Origin: Oscarella lobularis
Taxonomy: Eukaryota; Porifera; Homoscleromorpha; Homosclerophorida; Oscarellidae
DNA: 64,000 bases
Direction: 5' to 3'
NCBI RefSeq assembly: GCF_947507565.1
Contig: NC_089181.1
Location: 2,737,614 to 2,801,613, forward strand
In this document: positions 38,901 to 53,656 of the stretch, piece after piece
How the letters are laid out: the number at the start of each line of letters is the position of its first letter
Numbering within the stretch: the first letter of the stretch is position 1
Translations under genes and position numbers: made by a program
The notes under the pieces: generated by a model
Seen by the model: only the letters and a program-made list of their open reading frames with translations
Database searches by the model: none
Told to the model about the DNA's origin: nothing

Positions 38901-41900
38901 GTCGTCGCCAGCGGGGGCGGTCAAATCGTCAACGAAGCGAAGGGGCAAGCAGAGCGCCTTTTCTCTCAACGTAAACGTCGGTCGAGCGCAAGCGACGCTC
39001 ATGACATCAGCAGGCGTAATCAAACCCAAACTCCCCTCCGTAAAACATATCGAGTCTTTTTTTTCCTTTTTCTCGTCGTAGACGTCCGAAGACAAGCCGC
39101 CGTCGCCCGAAAAACTGATTCACATCAGTTCGGTCAAATCGAAAACGGACGATCGACAGGGAGAAATTCTCGTCGACGTCGACAATCTTCATCTCTTTAC
39201 CGTTACCGGTTACCAGGGCGACGACGGGCTTCAGTACGTCGTCGTTCAAGCGAATAAGTTCGGCGTTCGTCACGCCGGCGTCGTCGACCCGCTGGCGACT
39301 AAACCCGTATCAGCTGTCGGATTTTCGCCGTCGGCCGCGTCGGCTCTTCTAGCGACGATCGATCGACTGGAGTCGAATCGGGACGATGAGGATTCGCCGC
39401 CGATGCTTAGCGTGGCGATGAAGATTACGTCGGATGTGGCTGCTAATAGCCAGGCGGGTTACACTGGCGCAAAGACAAAGAGAATGTCTTATTTAATTTT
39501 TATTAATCAGGAGTGTCAAATAGCGATTTCGGTCAATCAAGCGCTGATTCATCATCGGATGTTACCGCCGGAACAAACGTGGATTACACAAGTGAGAATT
39601 ATTACGACGGGACTAATTAAATTGGGATTTTTATTATTAGATTGCCGACTTTTTTGCCGCAGTCAATGACGACGTTCCTGGCTACGTTCCGCCGACGACA
39701 GTGACGTCGCTCTGCTTTCACCTGACAGACTGCGTGATAGACTACAGGTCAAAAGTTTCCAAAAAATACATAGATTTTAAAAGTTAATAGCATTTCCAGA
39801 CCCAAGTACCTACGATGGCAGACGGCCGTGGGGATAGGATCGTGCAGCGTTTCGAGCAACATGGTGTACAAAAGCACGCAGACCGTATTCCGGTAACGAC
39901 GCCGAAATTTTACGTCTTAGCAGGACGAGATCGGTCGGGAATTTAGGGTTATTGTCAACACGGCTGAACTGTACATGTCCGAAAAACAACGAGAAGGCGT
40001 CATCAATTTAAAAAAGAGTACGTACAGCGTAATTCTACGACAAGTGCCTTCGCAATTTTTTTTCTTGACTTAGATTACGTCTGCGTTGGCGATTTGGAGT
40101 CATTTGACGTTCTCCTTAAAACGAGAGAAGATCCGGTAGGAATTCGGGACGAGAAAAGGACTTTAGTAGTAGTAGTGACGACGTTTTTCTTTTCCAGTCG
40201 CGTCCGTACCTTCTCTTGGAGGCGACCAATAATCGAGTGGACGTTCGAACGTGTCCCGATTCGTGCGTCGCGTTGCGCGACCTTCTCGTCTACGTCGCCT
40301 CGAACGCCGATCTCGATCCGGCCCTCGCGATTTCTCTACAACAACAAGGACAATCTTCTAGCGCCGCCGAAACGACTCAAAAGCGACCTGACAACGTAGG
40401 TGTCCACTAGGAAAAAATAATCAATTTTGTCTAACTTTGCGCAGGAGTCAGAGTGGCTCGCTGACGACAATCCGCTGGAGGAGAGCGATCCCTCGTTGGC
40501 TAGCGCTTTGAGCGAACGAAACGCGACGACGACAACGGACTCGTCGGACGACGAAGACGCGCTCATTCGCTCGACTGCCGGCTCCGCTTTTTCGTCGACG
40601 ACGTCTCGCGTGACAGCGGCAGACGACGACTTGCTCGTCGATTTTGACGTCGTCGATTTGCCGGGAAGGAAAAGCGCGGTACTGTCGTCGATCGATTTAT
40701 TGATTTATTGATTTTTTCTTTTCTCTCTCAGGGTCAGAGAAGCGTTGCCATTTGCAATTTGGAACCAGACGAAACGTTTACAATAGTCGAGGAGCATTTC
40801 TCTATTCCAGTAAGTTCTTGGAGGTGCACTGGGCTTTAATTGAATTTTTGTTCTTTTCTGCTATTAGAAAGGTCGCTCGGATTTGCTGAATCCGCCTCGC
40901 GGATATCCCGATTCGATCGTCACATATTTGCTGGGAGACATGACGATCGTCTGGCATCTCTACGGCGGCAACGATTTTGCCGTGACGTCGACGAAGAAGT
41001 CGTCTCCGCCGCAAACGGTTCGTCGAGCGCCGAGAAGAGCCGCCGCGAGCAAAAACACCAATTGGAAACATAAAGGAGGCGTTGCGCGCGATGAAACGCG
41101 TCTTATCGAGCTTCAACTAAGCAAGGTTGGCTGGTACTAGTCCTACGAAAATCGTAGTCTTTCATTTTCTTCTAGATTCGAGTGCGGTACGACGGTTATC
41201 CTTCCGACGGCGAAAGTGACAAGGCAACGAGACTCGCCGCTCTAATCGGCAATATCGAAATTCGCGATCGACTTGCGACGTCGAAAATCGACAAATTTCT
41301 TTACCAATACGTATCGGAAGCGAGACCGCGTCAGTCCCGTTCGAACATGGTGAGAGAAACTCGATATTCGCTCGTGTAACTACGACGTCGTTGTGTAGGT
41401 GACCGTTAAATTAGTCGTCAATAAACCGAACCCAGATACAGGCGACACGGCGATTCGTCTTCACGTGGGCGTCATGCCCATGCGTCTCAATGTCGATCAG
41501 GACGCGTTGACGTTCATTCACGATTTCTACACGCAGGTTTCGACCGCAGCGCCGGGTAAGCGCGCGAAAGAAAACCTCGAAACTCCGTTGACTTTTTTTT
41601 GAAATTAAATTTTAGCTATTTGTGTGTCAGAAAGTTGGAGTCCGACTCGCTCCGAAACTTTTCCTTCTCCCCTGCAGCCCGTTTCGGTCGCCGGCACGCC
41701 TCCGAGTCAGTCGACGGCGGCTCCGTCGTCTTCTCCCGACGGCACTTTGGTTTTCACGTCGTTCACGTTCTATCCCGACCTGCCGATACGAGTCGACTAT
41801 CACGGCAAATCGGTTGACTTGGAACAAGTATGTCATTCGTAGAGAAAAGAATCAGTATATCCACATCTCTACGTATAGGGAGCTGTCGCCGGCTTGGCTA

Positions 41901-42846
41901 AGGTTTTCGGCCTTCTCGGCGTCAAAGACTCTGAAATCGTCCTGAAACGACTCTCTTGCACAAAAGGGTGAGGTTTATTAATGGTTGAGAGATTTAGAGC
42001 ACTAAAGTTTCTACATTTTTAGCCTTCGAGGAACTGCGAGTTTGTTGGATTACGCGTCATCGGAATGGCAATCGGACATCGTCACTCAGTGGGCGGAAAT
42101 AGTCGGCGGGATCGGTCCGTTGAGCTCTCTCAAACAACTTGGTAAAAGCGCTTTTTGACCTGTGTGTAGTCTCGCCATTGATTTTTTTCAGCGCGGGGTG
42201 TCGTCGATCTCTTTTGGCTTCCTATCGAACAGTATCGCAAGGACGGTCGAATCGTGCGCGGTCTCCAAAAGGGTGCGAGCTCGTTTGGAACGTCGACGGC
42301 AATGGCAACCGTAGAACTCGTCAACAGACTCCTCCAAACAGTGCAGGTGCTGCGCCAGTGATTTCCGTCACCACGGTAATTGAATCTTGTTTTTTTCTTT
42401 TGTTCAGTCGGCAGCTGAAGTCGCTCACGACTTTGTCAGCCCATCCAATCAGGCGGAGAAGCGTCAAGCGTCCTCCGATCAAAAGAAACGCTACGGTCGC
42501 CAGCCGGCCGACATACGAGACGGCGTCAGCAAGGCCTACGACACCGTGGCAGATGTAATATCGCTTGGACGTCTTTTTTTATCAGCGGTAGTCGGTTATT
42601 GGACGCTTTTAGGGCTTGTCGGATACGGCTGCGAGGATTTATCAGACGGCGCAGGAAGAGGGGGAAAAGGGGGGCTATACGGCCGCCGTTGCCGGCGTTT
42701 TACGTCACTTGCCAGGCGTTGCCGTTCAGCCGTTTATACTTGCTACCGAAGCAACGACCAATGTACTCGGAGGCGTGCGAAATCATTTTAATCCCGACGC
42801 CAAACGAGAAGCGGACGACAAGTGGCGTACGGAGCGAAATGGGTAA
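35004..42846 (+). CDS. ATG2: Autophagy-related protein 2, bridge-like lipid transfer protein
   Basis: Rod-shaped lipid transporter that moves phospholipids from ER to the growing phagophore with WIPI and ATG9. The N-terminal chorein-type region reads MAWLPSLPFADSIKKRACRF and LVNQYLGKFLEEKIQVNQLQ, followed by VKDVRLDVEALN and IVVNVPWKAVLKDS. Mid-protein landmarks include LIHHRMLPPEQTWITQIADFF, DYRPKYLR and DLLVYVASNADL; the C-terminal ATG_C region includes FTSFTFYPDLPIRVDYHGK, YGRQPADIRDGVSKAYDTV and ATEATTNVLGGVRNHFNPDA. Stop TAA 42844-42846. About thirty exons, several with low-complexity acidic or Ser-rich inserts (36500-37190, 38824-38960). Introns hold an AATT microsatellite and one candidate GC-AG intron. 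Confidence 0.94.
35866..35897. repeat. (AATT)n microsatellite in an ATG2 intron
   Basis: About eight tandem units of TTAA/AATT in the intron after LFLKR. Confidence 0.9.
39454..39510 (+). other. Candidate GC-AG intron in ATG2 (stopless, 57 bases)
   Basis: Donor AGCCAG|GCGGGT, acceptor TTAATCAG. The exon after it resumes at ECQIAISVNQALIHHRMLPP, a conserved ATG2 segment, in phase 0. Weaker alternatives are a GT at 39436 or retention of 19 residues. Confidence 0.5.
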
Positions 42847-43032
42847 GGTGTCACAGTGACTACTTACGCTTGGTACACGTATATTTTTATTATTGGGCTT
42901 AGTTTAGGCAATGATTATTAGTTTCTATAAAAAAGAGACGGTTAGCTAAGTTGCTAATGTTAATTTGATGAGATGTGCGCATGAATTCTTTTGCAGTTTT
43001 CGCGCGGCGTTGCTTTCCCATCCCGGATTAGA

Positions 43033-45177
43033 ATGACGTCTGCTAAAGCCGCACTCGAATCTCTCGCAATAGGAACCGAAAAACGGATTGCCGTTGTGCT
43101 AGAAATAGGAAGCGCATACACGAGGTATCTACGACGTGTTATTGGGCGACCGAGGCCCCTTATTGGGTGCTCTCGCACTGCAGATGCGGTTTTGCCGGCG
43201 AAAGTTGCCCGCGCCACATCGTGGCGACAAAAGTGCGACGCTACATGACAGATAAGGTGAGCAAAAACTCAGATATTCATCTCAAACCGACTCGGGAGGG
43301 GGGGAAAAGATTGTGAGCGTTTTTTCCGACGAATTTCTCAAAAATCCGACCGACCTCTACGACGTCCTAATCGACTTCATCGAATTCATCTACTTCAAGT
43401 ATGTCAACAGTACGTTCCCTCTCATTTTCGTTAACAATTCTTCCAGATGTCTTTTGGTGAATCCTAAAGATCGTCGTGTCGTCATTGTCGAGCCTCTAGT
43501 CTGGCCGGACATCGTGCGACAGACTTTGGCGCGAGTTCTTTTTGAGCACTATTATGTAGGGAGGGATATAGGCGCGGCTCGTTTATTACGTTTTATTGCT
43601 TAGGTTCCCTCTCTCTTATTCTATCCGAGTCCTTTTGCCGCTCTGCTGCCCCTGGGCGTTTCTACCGCTTTGGTTGTTGATTGTGGCTATGCAGAGACAT
43701 CTGTTCTACCCATATCCTTTTTGCTTGTGTGTGGGTTGGTCCAAGATCCCGACCTCTTCTTATTTTGACCTTAATTCGCTTACTTTACGTTTATGAAGGA
43801 TATGGTATAATCAAAGGGTGGGATGCAATTCGTTTGGCAGGCAAGACGTTGCATGGGTATGTAAGACAAAACGGCCTATTATTGCAAAGCGTGGAGACAC
43901 TATATCATATTAGAGAGATTGAGCATTTTCTTCGTGAGCACGCTACTGTGACGGATGGACAGGACGAAAAGCGATATGGTAAGAATTCGCAGCAGTGTAC
44001 AAGTTATCACGTTCTGTGTGTAGGTGGCGTGTCCGAGGATGTGTTAGAGGACATCAAAGGTTGACCACTTTTTGCAATGTCTAATTTCTATGAATATTTT
44101 GCAGCTCGGACGTGTTTTCTTGGCGACACCTTGATATCATCTCAATATCAAGCTTTGTCTGATGTTCTGGGGTACAGTACAGTAATAATGAGGTGTATAC
44201 GTTTCTTATTTCCTTTCTAAAGTGATTCTGAAAGTCGCGCCGAAGAAAAGGCAATACTGTTCTATTGCTTTTCGTTATTTTATCATTTTTTTTCTGCACA
44301 GCCCAAGCGTCTAGTTCCTCCCAATGTCGACTACCCACTCGACGGCATTTCTACTCTCGTCATTCCCGGAATACTCAGGCATGCATCCAGCGCATCAAGA
44401 GACCAGATTAAACATAATAATCTCCCCTCCTTAGAGATCAAGCACCAGAAGTTCTATTCAAACCAAACGACGACGGCGAGGGCGAATCAATAGTGACAAC
44501 CATCCTCGACTCAATACGAAAGGTCGGCCTTTAAAACCAAGCTTCGAATCCTCCATAATTTTATCATAGTGTCCAATGGATACTCGCCGAGCTCTATCCA
44601 ACAACATAGTGGTCGTAGGCGGCACAGCCATGCTCCCAGGATTTTTGTAAGAAATCCACAATCTTTATTGGGGAATAGTAGGCCTACACTAGTGTTTTCT
44701 CTAGGGCGCGGCTTCAATTGGAACTGAGTGACGTAGCGAAAAACGAAAAGTATAGCAAACTATTACCAGGTGCCGACTTTCTATTCCACGAACTCTCTGT
44801 TCCCGCTAACGTCGCCTGTTGGGTCGGAGGTAACCTCGACAGTTTTTTTTTCTTGGCGCACTTGGAGCACTTTTTTTTACTTAGGAGCGATACTGGCCTC
44901 CTTGGATAGTCTTCCGGAGAATTCCCTTTCTCGAGCCAGATTCCTCGAGACGAATCGTTTGCCCGATTGGACGTCGTGCGATCCCGAAGCGCGTCAAGTT
45001 CGTCCGGAAAAGATCTCTCTTGCGACCGCTCTGAGACGTCTTTCGGCGACTCCCAAACCCCGGAAAACGTCGGGGGGAAGGCGAGCTAGCGCTTCTGACG
45101 CCGTTGGCGCGAGTACGCCGGCGAGTTCGCGTTTGAGAACGGTTTCTCCGGTTTCGGAAGACAAGAACGAAAGTTGA
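43033..45177 (+). CDS. ACTR10: Actin-related protein 10 (Arp11, dynactin pointed-end complex)
   Basis: Caps the pointed end of the dynactin filament. Reads MTSAKAALESLAIGTEKRIA, VVLEIGSAYTR then CGFAGESCPRHIVATKVR, FLKNPTDLYDVLIDFIEF, VVIVEPLVWPDIVRQTLARV, LPLGVSTALVVDCGYAETSV, WDAIRLAGKTLHGYV, LVIPGILRDQAPEVLF, LSNNIVVVGGTAMLPGFLARL, and SVPANVACWVGGAILASL. The actin nucleotide loops are present in degenerate form, as in other ACTR10 proteins. A Ser/Arg-rich C-terminal extension of about 70 residues ([12 protein letters not shown]...) follows the usual end at LPDWTS and is not seen in human ACTR10 as I know it. Stop TGA 45175-45177. Confidence 0.92.
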
Positions 45178-45256
45178 ATGTGCTGTGATTTTGAATTTAT
45201 CGTATACAGATGCTCGCTGAGCGAACTAGACACTTTGAATCGACAGAGAACAGATC

Positions 45257-45267
45257 TGCGCATGCGT
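45257..45267. promoter_or_regulatory. NRF1-type palindrome TGCGCATGCGT
   Basis: Matches the YGCGCAYGCGCR core of nuclear respiratory factor 1 with one end mismatch. It is 23 bases before the PLD3/4-like ATG. Binding is inferred. Confidence 0.45.
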
Positions 45268-45289
45268 TTTCCAGATAGACTTCTAAACC

Positions 45290-46961
45290 ATGAGGAAAAT
45301 TTCGCTTTGTGCTCTGTTGCACGTACTCCTTCTCTTCATCAATTGTTACTGCGAAGTAGTAGAAGACAACTGCAGGTAGAAGCGACCGCGTCGACGTCAT
45401 GAAGTCGTTTTTCTCGCGATTGTGTCCAGCATGCAGCTCGTCGAGAGCATTCCGGAGAATCTCACCTTTTCGCCTGGCTCGCCGACTCACTTGTCGACGT
45501 ACAATGCGTGGAGATATCTCATCGAAAGTGCCCGAGCAACGATTGACATCGGCTCGTTCTATTGGACACTTCGGGGAACGCCAGCCAATCAGGACCCGAC
45601 CGATTGCGAGGTAAAATCAAATTATCGAATTAATTAATTATGTTAGGATAATCGCACATTGCAGGGTGAGTCAATATTCCGTGCTTTGATGGACGTTGGT
45701 TCGTCCGAAAAGGTGAAGGTTCGCATTGTTCAGTCGGAACCGTCTTCGGAATTCCCCAATAATGATACGGCTGCGCTTGCGGCGTCCGGCGCCGCTCAAG
45801 TGCGCAGTCTCAATCTGGAACGCCTTGTCGGAGGCGGAGTGCTGCACACGAAATTTTGGATTGTCGATTCGAAGCATTTCTACATCGGCAGTGCCAATTT
45901 CGACTGGAGATCTCTCACGCAGGCACGAAGAAAAAAAGGGGGCTTCATTTACTAATTATCTTCGCAGGTAAAAGAGATGGGGATAATGGCGTTGGACTGT
46001 AGTTGCTTGGCTGGTCAACTGAGCAAAGCTTTTGAAATGTATTGGAGCGTCGCTCTTCCGAATGCCACTATTCCGTCCGCGTGGCCACCGGCAGTCGATA
46101 CGCAATTCAACGTTCATTCGCCACTATGCCTTCAAATTAACGAGACATCGTCGTTGGCCACTTTTGGAGTAGAGATTAATTATTTGGCCCTCTCTATTCA
46201 TTTTTATTTATATTTAATCCGAGATAGATTGATCCGCCTGAGTTTGTCGCTCGTGGCTGGTCATCCGACTTGGACGTCATACTTCACGTTATTGACTCGG
46301 CCACAACGCAGATCAACGTTGCCGTAATGGATTATTTTCCAACGACTCTTTACGATGATCCCAATACGTGAGTGAGCAAGTGTTGTAGCCGATTCTCGAT
46401 GTCAGGATTTTTGCTTGTTTTTAGGTATTGGCCAATCATCGACGACGCTCTTCGTCGCGCGGCGTTTAATCGAGGCGTACGCGTGCGTCTCCTGGCAAGC
46501 CGTTGGAATCACACGTTTCCAGACATGTTCAATTATTTGCGTTCTCTCGCCGCGCTGAACGGAACGACCAATGAGAATCACGCTGTTCACGTAGAAGCGG
46601 TAAGAAAGTACGTGCTTGTCTTTTCTCTCTTTTTTTTGGACAGAAATTCTAGGGTCTATTCACTGTTCCTTCTTATACGGAAAGACAGGCAAAGATTCCC
46701 TTTGGACGAGTGAATCACAACAAGTATATGGTTACAGACAATGCCGCATACGTTGGTTAGTCTGAAAAAAATTTTCTTGAAAAGCACCTTATATTTGATT
46801 TGCCAGGCACTTCCAATTGGTCTGGTGATTATTTTATTGACACAGGTGGCGTCGGTCTGGTCGTCAATCAGACGGGAACAGCAAGCGATGATCTTATTCA
46901 AGAGCAGCTCTTAGCTGTATTCAATCGAGACTGGAACTCTGCATTTACCACGATTCTTTAG
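45290..46961 (+). CDS. PLD3/PLD4-like phospholipase D family protein
   Basis: Human PLD3 and PLD4 are lysosomal 5'-exonucleases and lipid-modifying enzymes. Exon 1 (from 45290) encodes a hydrophobic leader [20 protein letters not shown] and joins (GCAG|GTAGAA to TCCAG|CATGCAG) as [16 protein letters not shown], the family's N-terminal signature. HKD motif 1 is [24 protein letters not shown] motif 2 is [22 protein letters not shown]. The C-terminus [12 protein letters not shown] ends at TAG 46959-46961. The leader is an N-terminal signal peptide or anchor without the longer cytoplasmic tail of human PLD3. One intron (45923-45967) has a GC donor and contains an in-frame stop, so it must be spliced. 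Confidence 0.9.
45923..45967 (+). other. GC-AG intron in the PLD3/4-like gene
   Basis: Donor CTCACGCAG|GCACGA, acceptor TTCGCAG, only 45 bases. Splicing gives DWRSLTQ-VKEMGI, identical in layout to human PLD3 (DWRSLTQVKELG). Retention hits a stop. No GT occurs between the HKD motif and the junction in phase. Confidence 0.88.
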
Positions 46962-47081
46962 GTGCACGTATAAATTTTCGGCCACGTGACGAGTAGGTGT
47001 ACTGCGCGCGGCCACTGCGCGCGCTGCCCCTGTAACCCCCAGTGATTCGCTCTTTCTCTCTCGGGCGCGCGTGCAGCTTCG

Positions 47082-50000
47082 ATGGCAGCCGACGAACAGA
47101 AAGTCATTGAGAATATTCTCGCCAACTGCGGCCAACCGGAGACGGGTCGAATTCGCGTATCGAGCGTCGTGGATTATCTTCGCTCCCTCGCCGTCGAAAT
47201 CAGCGAAGTGAGCCGCGGGGGACCCCTTCGACTTTAGGCGCGTACAAATAGTCGCCCGTACGCGCCTAGTCGCTCGACAGGGGCGCCGTAAATCCAAGAA
47301 TCGCGCGTGTAGGAGAACTTGGACGCGCTGTCCGTGCTGTTGGACCCGAAACGGATCGATCTCGACGTCGACGAAGACGAGTTTCGAGCGAAGGCATCCG
47401 CCTGGATTCGGGACATTCAGGAACAGGCGCGGTAATTTGCAGAAACGGGTGCCGGAGGGAAAAGGGGCAAAAAATATTTGCAGAGGCGTCGATGACGTCA
47501 GCGACGAAGACAGAGGCAACGCGAGTCTGAATCAAGCCGATTTGTGTAGGAATAGAAATAGTGTTTATATAGTCAATCATTTTTTGGGGGGGTACGCGTA
47601 GTCGCAAATTGGTCAGCTATTAGTGCTGATAGCATTGAGGGATATGGCGGGGAGACTTCGTCGATTTCAAAGAGTTGGTACGTCCGACTTCACAAGTGTT
47701 GCCCAAATAAAACAACCATTGAAAGGGATTATTCTGAGCTGTTGGGTAATGTCACTGAAATGAAGAGGCACATTGAGAAGTTGCAAAGTGATAAGAAAAA
47801 ATTGCAAGATCAGGTACACAGCGTAGTTGTGTGTATGTACAGTATGTATGTATAAGGCAACTCGTTGTTTCAGCTGAGTCAAGTGGAAGATGCCAACATT
47901 CAACTCTCTGTGGAATTGGAGGGTGCAAAGCGTCATTCGAGAACGTGGGTCTTTTTTTTTCTTGAAGGGGGAGTGAAAAGGGATTTCTCTAAACATTTTA
48001 GTGTGGAATCTGAGATGAAATTGAAAAAAGGGGAATTGGATCACTGTAAACAATGGAGAAAGAAAATTATTTATTATGAGGACTATTTTCTTTATATATA
48101 AAAGATGAGAAAACACTGGACGATTTGTCAAAAGAAAGAAATCAATTGGTACCCTTTATTGTAGACGAAGCTATTGGCACTGTATAAATAAGATTGCTTC
48201 TATAGGAAAAGAAAAACCAGGCTCTTGAAGCAAACCTGGCAGACATTCAAGATCAGGTCAGGGAAGACAAGAGACGGCGACGTTGCATCACGTACGGGGT
48301 ATTTATTAGTTGAAAGAAAAAGCGCGATGCATGGAGACGTTGGAAGATGAACACAGAAGACTTTGCGAAGAAATGGAAGCCCAAACGAGCCAAGTTGGCG
48401 ACAGAGACTATAAAAAGAAAGAATGAGTTTATTGAGGCGTTTTTCCTCTGAAGCGTTTTGAAGACGGAGACAGCGGCTCGGCGTCACTCGATCAGGTAAG
48501 GACGGAGGCACGTGACGGGACGAAAGATGATGATTCTCTTTCCTCAGTCTATTGGAAGCGTCGATGAACTCCTTCGAATTGTTCAGCAATTGAAGTCGGA
48601 AAATCAGGCAAGATCATTTTTAAAAAATTTGATTAGGAATTTGACGTCTTTTTGTGTGCAGCTACTCTTGCGGGACAAGAACGAACTCGAACGAAGTCTG
48701 ATTCACGTCAATGAAAGGTATATACATTCCTACATATCTAATAAACGCGGTTGTCATGGGGATGGTTGCCAAGGTTAAAGGTGTCAGAAGAAGAAAAGTC
48801 GCTTCTTCCCAATCCCGTCTTTACGAGCACTCCCTCGCGATTGTCGTCGTCGCCACGTCGCCGTCGCCGTCATCGTCTTGAGGTCTTGTGTGACGTCACA
48901 CGCGCACGCACACAATTCGGGTCATCCTAAATTCCCCATTTAGGACGACGACAACGACGACGACGACGAAGGTGAGGAGGAAATCGAGGTGGACGGGCCC
49001 GTCATTAGCGGCGATTTTTCTTCTCAATGTGCCGCCGCCGGTGGCGGCGGCGAAACGTCGCTTCATCCGCTCACGTCTTCGTTTGATCAATTCACCGTGA
49101 TTGCGTCACAGGCGGTCAATTTCTTTTTTCGAAAAAAATCGTTCATTTTTTTTGACGTTTTACGACAGAAAGCCCAGTCGCATCAGAGAACGGAACGGGC
49201 TTTGCAGCTCGTCTCCGAATTGTCTTCTTTAGATCCGTCGCGAAATCATTCGTCTGAGGTTAGTTAGCTCGGCTGAGAGAGAGAGAGAGACGTTTCCGCA
49301 ACTACGGAACGAATGCCTAGGTTGTCAAGACCGAATTAGAAGAAGACGAAATATCATTTAGGAGAAAGCTCGAGCATTTTGTTAAGTCGAAAGAACGGAC
49401 TGTAGAAAAGTACGTCGCCGTAGAATCGCTCCGTAATTTGTCTCATTGTCTCAATTGCGTAGACTTAAAAAGATGCACGCGAAAGTAGAGAGACTAACAG
49501 GTAACGCCAGCGGAGAACGGCGGATTGCGATTGTTTCATTGCGTTTTCGGTTCGCAGAAGAAAAGCAGGAATTGACGCAGAAATTGGAAGACGCCCGAAA
49601 CGCGGCGCCTCCAGACGTTCCGTCAGTACAAAAAAATCAATAAAAAATGCCTATAGGAGAGCGGTTTCTCTCTTTTTAGCGAACTGGAACATTCGTTCAG
49701 AGAACGCATCGGCAATCTCTCCGAAACGGTCACTTTGTTTCAAACCAAAATCGAGCGACTATCGAAAAGGTAAATATTTTAATTGATTCAATTCGCCTTG
49801 TCGAACCGCGTGCCGCTAGCGTCCGAAGTCGAAAAGAATCCTCGGACGCCTCGACGAATCCAAGGTAAGCTCGCGCGCGTCAGACGAGAGCGTATTCGCG
49901 CACTTTCACGACGACCTCTAGTACTCTGACTGCGACGACCCCGCTTCGCGCTCGCGACTCGCGCTCGTGCGCGCAGACCTTTTTCCTCTGGGCGATTTTT

Positions 50001-50123
50001 CTCCTGTTGGCCGTCTTCGCTTTCTTCGCGCTATCCGCCGTCGATCGCTTCCCGTCGACGGCGTCGCAGTGCATGCCGCTGCCGAGAGGCTTCCTGTCCA
50101 AGGGCGGAAAGACGCCGCAATGA
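47082..50123 (+). CDS. KASH5/LRMP-like tail-anchored coiled-coil protein
   Basis: The N-terminal EF-hand-like domain (ENILANCGQPETGRIRVSSV, VDYLRSLAVE, then DPKRIDLDVDEDEFRASASA) resembles that of KASH5 (CCDC155) and LRMP. It is followed by coiled coils (SELLGNVTEMKRHIEKLQSD; QLKSENQLLLRDKNELERSL; RKLEHFVKSKERTVEKLKK), an acidic Asp run, and one C-terminal membrane helix (FFLWAIFLLLAVFAFFALSA) with about 29 luminal residues containing one cysteine and ending GGKTPQ. Layout fits a LINC-complex KASH protein linking the nuclear envelope to dynein, or an ER tail-anchored LRMP-type protein. The end lacks the usual PPPX. Splice phase into the last exon (AG|T) fixes the membrane-helix frame. Orthology is uncertain. 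Confidence 0.65.
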
Positions 50124-50281
50124 GAGAAGAAACATTCTAATAATTCGAAAAGAAAAATCACGCGACTACTGCCCTCCTTTATCTATGCACCAAACGAAGA
50201 GACCAATGATAGTAAACAAATCTACGAGAGACAGAGAGAAAAAAAGCTTTGTCTTGTCCTTCCCCCTCCTTCCTTTCTCCT

Positions 50282-53514
<3,233 letters not shown>

Positions 53515-53656
53515 TTTGGTAAGAGTCACGTGCAAAACGGGGTGCTTTCGCGCGGTTTACGGGATACGGGCGAGCGATTCGGGGCGCCATTGGGTCTCTT
53601 GTATCACGTGCGATGTCATCCCGCGCCAAACTCTAAGAAGACCCGTACATTGTAAT

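Noticed and set aside
45197-45490. 97-codon minus-strand frame over the PLD 5' end
   Set aside because: Overlaps PLD exon 1 antisense; no homology and no supporting splice or polyadenylation signals.
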